A DNA stretch of 64,000 nt from Trogon surrucura (lineage: Eukaryota; Chordata; Aves; Trogoniformes; Trogonidae). Shown here in pieces: positions 59,701 to 64,000 of this stretch. Where the stretch lies: the NCBI GenBank assembly GCA_020746105.1, contig CM036628.1, forward strand, positions 6,954,001-7,018,000. The letters run 5' to 3'. Position 1 is the stretch's first letter; each line of letters starts with the position of its first letter. The notes beneath the pieces are model-generated. The model did not search any database, was not told where the DNA came from, and saw only the letters and a list, made by a program, of their open reading frames with translations. Made by a program: the position numbers and the translations under genes.

Positions 59701-61259
59701 TATGACTTTTCATATAACAGTTTGGAAACTTCCTAAGGTAGAAGCCAAGCTATTCTAATTTCAAAACCATCGGGACTTTTTTTCCAAAAGGTCTGAATTA
59801 TCTGTGGCCCCACAGGCCTCCACAGGTGGAGGTGGTTTTTGGAGTAAATAGTTACCAGGTTCTTACTTGTCCCTGGGAAAATGGGAGTGATGGTGCTTTG
59901 CCTTAACTTTCACACTAAGCATCCTTAACAAGGTAAATATTTTGTAAATCCTAAGTGCTTGTTACTAGCTGAGGTCTTTAGGAAATTTTCACATAGTTGG
60001 AAATCGTATTCAAAATAAAGGCAGGTCCATCTTACTCTGAGACAAGTGTGAACAATAGTTTTATTTCTTTGTTTTGGCTATAATGCCAAGACGTGCATTT
60101 ATTTTTTTTTCAGTTTTGCTGAAACTTAAGAATTTCAATAGGGGAAAATAAAATTTTTAAAGACAAAAATGGCTTCTACTCTCAGGCATGTATTTAAACA
60201 TTTCATTCTCCGTCACAGTTCTCCATAGGTTAAATTTTGCACAAAGGTAAACAAATTAATATTTTACAGAGATATTTGTTATATACAGTTCCACTCACAC
60301 ATGAGAAGCTTTTTCCCTATGTAAACATTTTCATTAGTTTAGGAATAAGTATATAACACTCATTTCATGGGGTTATCAGAATAGATACTGAGTGTAATTT
60401 GATTTCATTTTGACTACTTAAAATCTTACTAGGATTTTCACAATTCCAAATTTATGTATGGAATTAGTTTCTGAATTAAGCTAGTATTTCAGTAACCCAG
60501 TAGATCATGCTGATGGTAAAGTGCTTTAAGGACTCCACTTTTCCTTTTCTTTCAACTTATTTTCCTAATTGACTGTGTTGATTTAAGTAAAGTCACACAG
60601 ACTGAAAAAAAAAAGAGTATATACAATCTTGCAGTCAGAAATACAGGCAAAAGGTTTTGATCTCTGACTGCCAAATAGTGACTCATTAAAAAGGAATTTG
60701 TGTTCCTCCCTTTTCAAAGGGTTACTCACTACCAAGCAGTAAATATCTAGTTTTGATGCTACTGCACTGAAATACCTGACATTGTTCGTATATTAAATCC
60801 AAAATCTGTAAGATTATTTGATCACTGGTGCCAATAAGTTTTATTTTTTTGTTTTTTTTCAATTAAGAAAAAAAACAACTGTTGGGGGCTCTCAGTTTGA
60901 GTACAGTCTAAAATTAAATATGTTTGGATTTTAATAACAGAAGGCCCTTTCCATACTTTCAGCAGTGGGTCATTCAAATTATTTTTAAACACACAGGACC
61001 ATGCAAGCAGTAATTTATTTCTAATTTTGCATTGGGTAGCGTTAGACAAGGACATTAGAATTTGTCTAAATCAAAACAATTCTCTTTGTCTCCCACATCA
61101 GGGGCTGTGTGCTAAGTGTTTTCCAATATTGCATTGCATAAAGCTGAAAATAAATTGTATGAAGAGACACAGTCAAAATCCAACCAAAGGCGTGCCATTT
61201 TTCTCACTTTGCATATTAATTTTGACTCTGAGCCATCTCCTTTGTCTTCCTGTTCTTAC
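56769..61259. other. Non-genic DNA
   Basis: No gene is recognised. 57060-57100 is pyrimidine-rich. The 171-codon plus-strand frame at 57121-57636 has no domain or clear splice context. G10 lies at 58680-58689. 'gggccggatctgcaacatcg' at about 59102-59121 and 'aattctccatcaatg' at about 59221 are traces of the ancient repeat class. 60050-60830 is AT-rich, repeat-free and full of TAAT/TTTAA words, a possible conserved non-coding element. Confidence 0.45.
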
Positions 61260-61533
61260 CTCTTCGACACATTTGGTGGAAGGGCACAAAAGCATATTTG
61301 AATCCTCCATCTCATCTCGTCTCCTCTTTGTATGTGTGGCTTGGTTGTTTTGAACTTTGCGTAGCATTGGAAGGTTGTTTTCTTGGTTGCAACGACGCTT
61401 GTATTTGACTTGAATTAGAAGAGGAGTGCGTTTGGGCTCTTCCGTCTTTACGAGAAGTGAGTCTTGGTCCTTGATCCCAGAAGGTAGATCAGCCTTAATT
61501 TCAAGTGAAACTCCTGCGTCTTCAAATACCTTC
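61260..61533 (-). other. Candidate internal coding exon (unrecognised)
   Basis: On the minus strand a 274-nt segment is bounded by an acceptor (ctttaactcacacag) and a strong donor GAG/gtaaga. It stays open throughout: one base completes a split codon, then 91 codons end exactly at the donor. The peptide is hydrophilic and basic, with segments KTEEPKRTPLLIQVKYKRR and THTKRRRDEMEDSNM that could be a nuclear-type linker. I do not recognise the protein. The donor is one of the best in the window and the composition is protein-like, but the frame also continues past both splice sites and its total length (137 codons) is reachable by chance. If real, its promoter lies to the right of the window, and its donor phase does not fit the 15.0-kb or 5.1-kb candidates directly. 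Confidence 0.28.
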
Positions 61534-64000
61534 CTGTGTGAGTTAAAGTTCAATATTCTTGAATTGCAGAGATAGAGATGAGGCAAATATAAAGTCTAGG
61601 GCAAGTGTGAAGGATGTAAGAGAAAATGCAGATGTTTCTTATGATGCTACTCTCCCCTCTCCTTCAGGGCTCCTACAGCCTGTCAGCTGGAACGAAGTGA
61701 TTTGATTACTTTGTAGTGTTAAGCTAAAAGAATAAATCTAAGTGCCTTGGGAATGGGGAACCAATCCAACAATCAAAACCAAACAAGTTAATAAATGTGA
61801 AGCATTTCTGCACGGTGCTGCTGCAGAAATGCTACTTGCAGAAATGCTTGGGGGCAGCCCTGACTATTGGACCAGTCAATTAGTGTAAGTATGTTCACTG
61901 TACACACCACCATTAATTGGGTGCTGGGGGGTGTGCGCTGTGTGTTTTGAAGGAGAAGTGTATGTCTTCCATTGGTTATAAATTATAAAAATCTCGAATG
62001 TCGCAGGCTGAACTGTTTATTGCCCACCCAGGAACTCTGACATACCTTTGTAAAGCTTGACTGAGGCAATCTTAATTGCCCTATCTTTAAAATTATTCTG
62101 GCTGTATGCATCATCTACAAATTCTGTTTTCCCCCAGTCCGCTCTTCTCTCCTCCTACGTCAGACCCCCAAAATCTAACCAGAAATAGAGCGTCTGAGTT
62201 ACCGTCTGCAGAGGCTGTTTGAAATCCGTATTATCCACTCGGACTGGTTTGTGATGCCCACGTGCCAGGCTGTGTACGGTCTGGAGTCGTTTGTAAGGAC
62301 AGCGTGCATAGCAATACTGTGAGCCACAGCAACAGTGTCAAGTGCTGTTGTGTGAGAAAACCCCTACTGCTTGCCTGTGTGGAACTGATTTTGGATGTTG
62401 GTACTTGTGCAGATAAGGCGGGGATTAATTACCAGAAGTCTTATGCCAGCCCGTAGCTTTAATTTTATCGTATCTAAAAATGGTAGTAATAGCGAACTAG
62501 CGGTTAAGTGACCGATTCTGGCTGCCCACGAGTCTTCCCTTTGGAACATCTATATTGGTGACTCTGTGTCTGTTATTTCAATTTTTAAAACGGTCACCCA
62601 CTTTGTAGCTTCAGCTAGTCCAGCAGACATCCCACCCGGAACAGGACTCAGGTATAGGCCTTTGTGTGAGAGCTGCAGAAGAGGTGCCATTGAGCGCTCT
62701 GCCATCTGCTACCCACGATGTAGTGAAGCAAACTGTTAAACTTCACGTGGAGCTTAGGGCTTGATTAACTTAAATTACCCTCCTGTCGTACGTGTTTGCA
62801 ATGCCGAGGAGATTAGGTGGCATATATTTTCAAGAAATACATGTTCATTATTAAGAAAGGTTATGCAATAACATCCAGTGGTCATTTCCTCTTGGAGTGT
62901 AGCTCTGTGTCTGTAGCGTAATTTGTTTGTTTATGCATCCTGCTGGATCCCGGCGAGGAGGTGGACCAGCACTGCAGGCACAAGCGGAGTGGCTCCGTGG
63001 CACTGGCCGGCCCAGCTGCGCGGGCTGGTGCTGCCCGAGCCACCGAGGGAGGAGAGCCAGAGACCTCGGGGAGTAGAGGTGAAGAGGTCCAAAGTACGAG
63101 GAGGCAATGGTAGGGGAGAGTGACCAGGGATGGGCTGAAAGCCAAAGAGACCCAGGGAGAGCTGAGGAGGCTGGGGCAGGTAAACGGGGAGAGGATGGAG
63201 GCACCACAAGTCCAGGCCCACCTCTGGAGGGCTGGTTGCCTCATGTGCCTGGTCTTGCCAGGGCCAGCATCCCCTGTTGCTTCCACTCGAGCAGGAAGGG
63301 TTTCCTGCGTGCAAACTCCTTGACCACGGACCTACAGATAATGCTTTTCTTAATCTCCGTTGTCTTTTTTTAAGTTTGTGACTCTTGCTTTTTTGCCTCC
63401 TGCTCCTGCTTTCATACCTTTGTTGTGATTGCTCGACTGGAGGAATTGGACTCTCTTAGGAGCAATGAAGAGATGCTCCAGGGAGCTGACCCTGTGTCAC
63501 CTCTTCCAGGAGCAGGCACAGTGCCGGGGCTGCACACCTTGGACTGCCCTGTGATCCTGGGCATGTGTTGTTTTGATTTATTTTGTTTAGAAGAGGTTTT
63601 TCTTCAGGTGAGCATAGTGTTTGGGCAGCCCGGCCACCAAACAGCTTGACCGGAGCACAGAGCTGCTGTTTGGTGTGCAGCTCGAGTACGTGCTGGTTGG
63701 CTTTGAGCCGGTGCTAACGCTGGGACAAAAGTCAAGGTACGTCTGTGCTGCTGCCCTTGTGTAAATTCACTGGTTCAGGCAGAAATAGTGAAGATTTCAC
63801 CTGACTGACCTGCTGGTTGCACGAGCTAAGTCTGGGCTGCAGAAGTTGCTTAAGACATTAAGAAATTAATCTGGCACTTGACCCACGTGGAACAGCAAAA
63901 GTGCTGGAGCAGCGTCACTAGCCTTCCCTGGGCCAGCCTCGCGGGCATGTCTGCGTGATATCATGAAGATGATCAGTGGGCTGGAGCACCTGCCCTGCGA
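61534..64000. other. Non-genic DNA, right edge
   Basis: No gene is recognised. 61805-61850 contains a short near-repeat (gcatttctgcacgg / cagaaatgctacttgcagaaatgct, shown in part). 62930-63300 is GC-richer and carries overlapping open frames on both strands (up to 134 codons) rich in Ser, Pro, Arg and Gly without domains. The stretch from 63300 to the end is unremarkable. Confidence 0.45.

Noticed and set aside
5056..61533. Joining the three minus-strand candidate exons into one gene
   Set aside because: Splice phases do not match between them and no shared protein family is recognised.
1..64000. CRISPR arrays, operons, prophage or plasmid features
   Set aside because: The repeats and overall texture are those of a vertebrate genome; no spaced repeat arrays or dense short-gap gene runs exist.

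Overview
This is vertebrate nuclear DNA, most likely from a bird. It contains CR1 LINE 3' ends, including the ATTCTATG-type terminal repeat, and a tRNA-Ile/CR1 composite SINE of the kind described in songbirds (TguSINE1-like). It also holds deeply decayed CR1 LINEs, MIR-like SINEs and many copies of ancient amniote repeats carrying a TTGACTTCAATGG-type core. There is no bacterial, plasmid or phage organisation: no operons, ribosome binding sites, rRNA genes or CRISPR arrays. The longest open frames (about 100-260 aa) are in the range expected by chance in 64 kb read in six frames, or lie in GC-rich DNA where stop codons are rare. I recognise no protein-coding gene.

Layout. 1-13.9 kb: AT-rich DNA with a degraded tRNA-derived SINE (about 1.68-1.83 kb), a tandem pair of POU octamers (2.33 kb), a perfect hairpin (8.5 kb), a CR1 tip (8.83 kb) and a MIR (11.03 kb). 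13.99-15.6 kb: an A-tailed insert of about 118 bp flanked by a perfect 24-bp direct repeat, with a second copy of the insert core 1.5 kb away. 18.0-18.25 kb: a CR1 3' end with an unusual 21-bp tandem expansion. 22.83-23.0 kb: the tRNA/CR1 SINE. 31.38-33.76 kb: a long ancient CR1 copy on the minus strand in which endonuclease, reverse transcriptase and C-terminal parts of ORF2 can be followed as decayed DNA. 33.8-49 kb: more ancient palindromic repeats, AT-rich stretches that may be conserved non-coding elements, and another ancient CR1 fragment (46.02 kb). 50.76-53.23 kb: the only large CpG island, with G/C homopolymer tracts and a self-complementary TATA sequence, probably the promoter and first exon of a long-intron gene. 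53.2-64 kb: mostly unique sequence with a smaller GC-rich patch (56.45-56.77 kb) and AT-rich blocks.

The window reads as intergenic and/or intronic territory around one CpG-island promoter. Three minus-strand open frames (5.06-5.50, 15.02-15.18 and 61.26-61.53 kb) have plausible splice signals and are listed as weak candidate exons. Their phases do not allow them to be joined directly to one another, so they should not be assembled into one gene without transcript evidence. Repeat assignments come from recognising family sequences by eye. Conservation could not be computed here.
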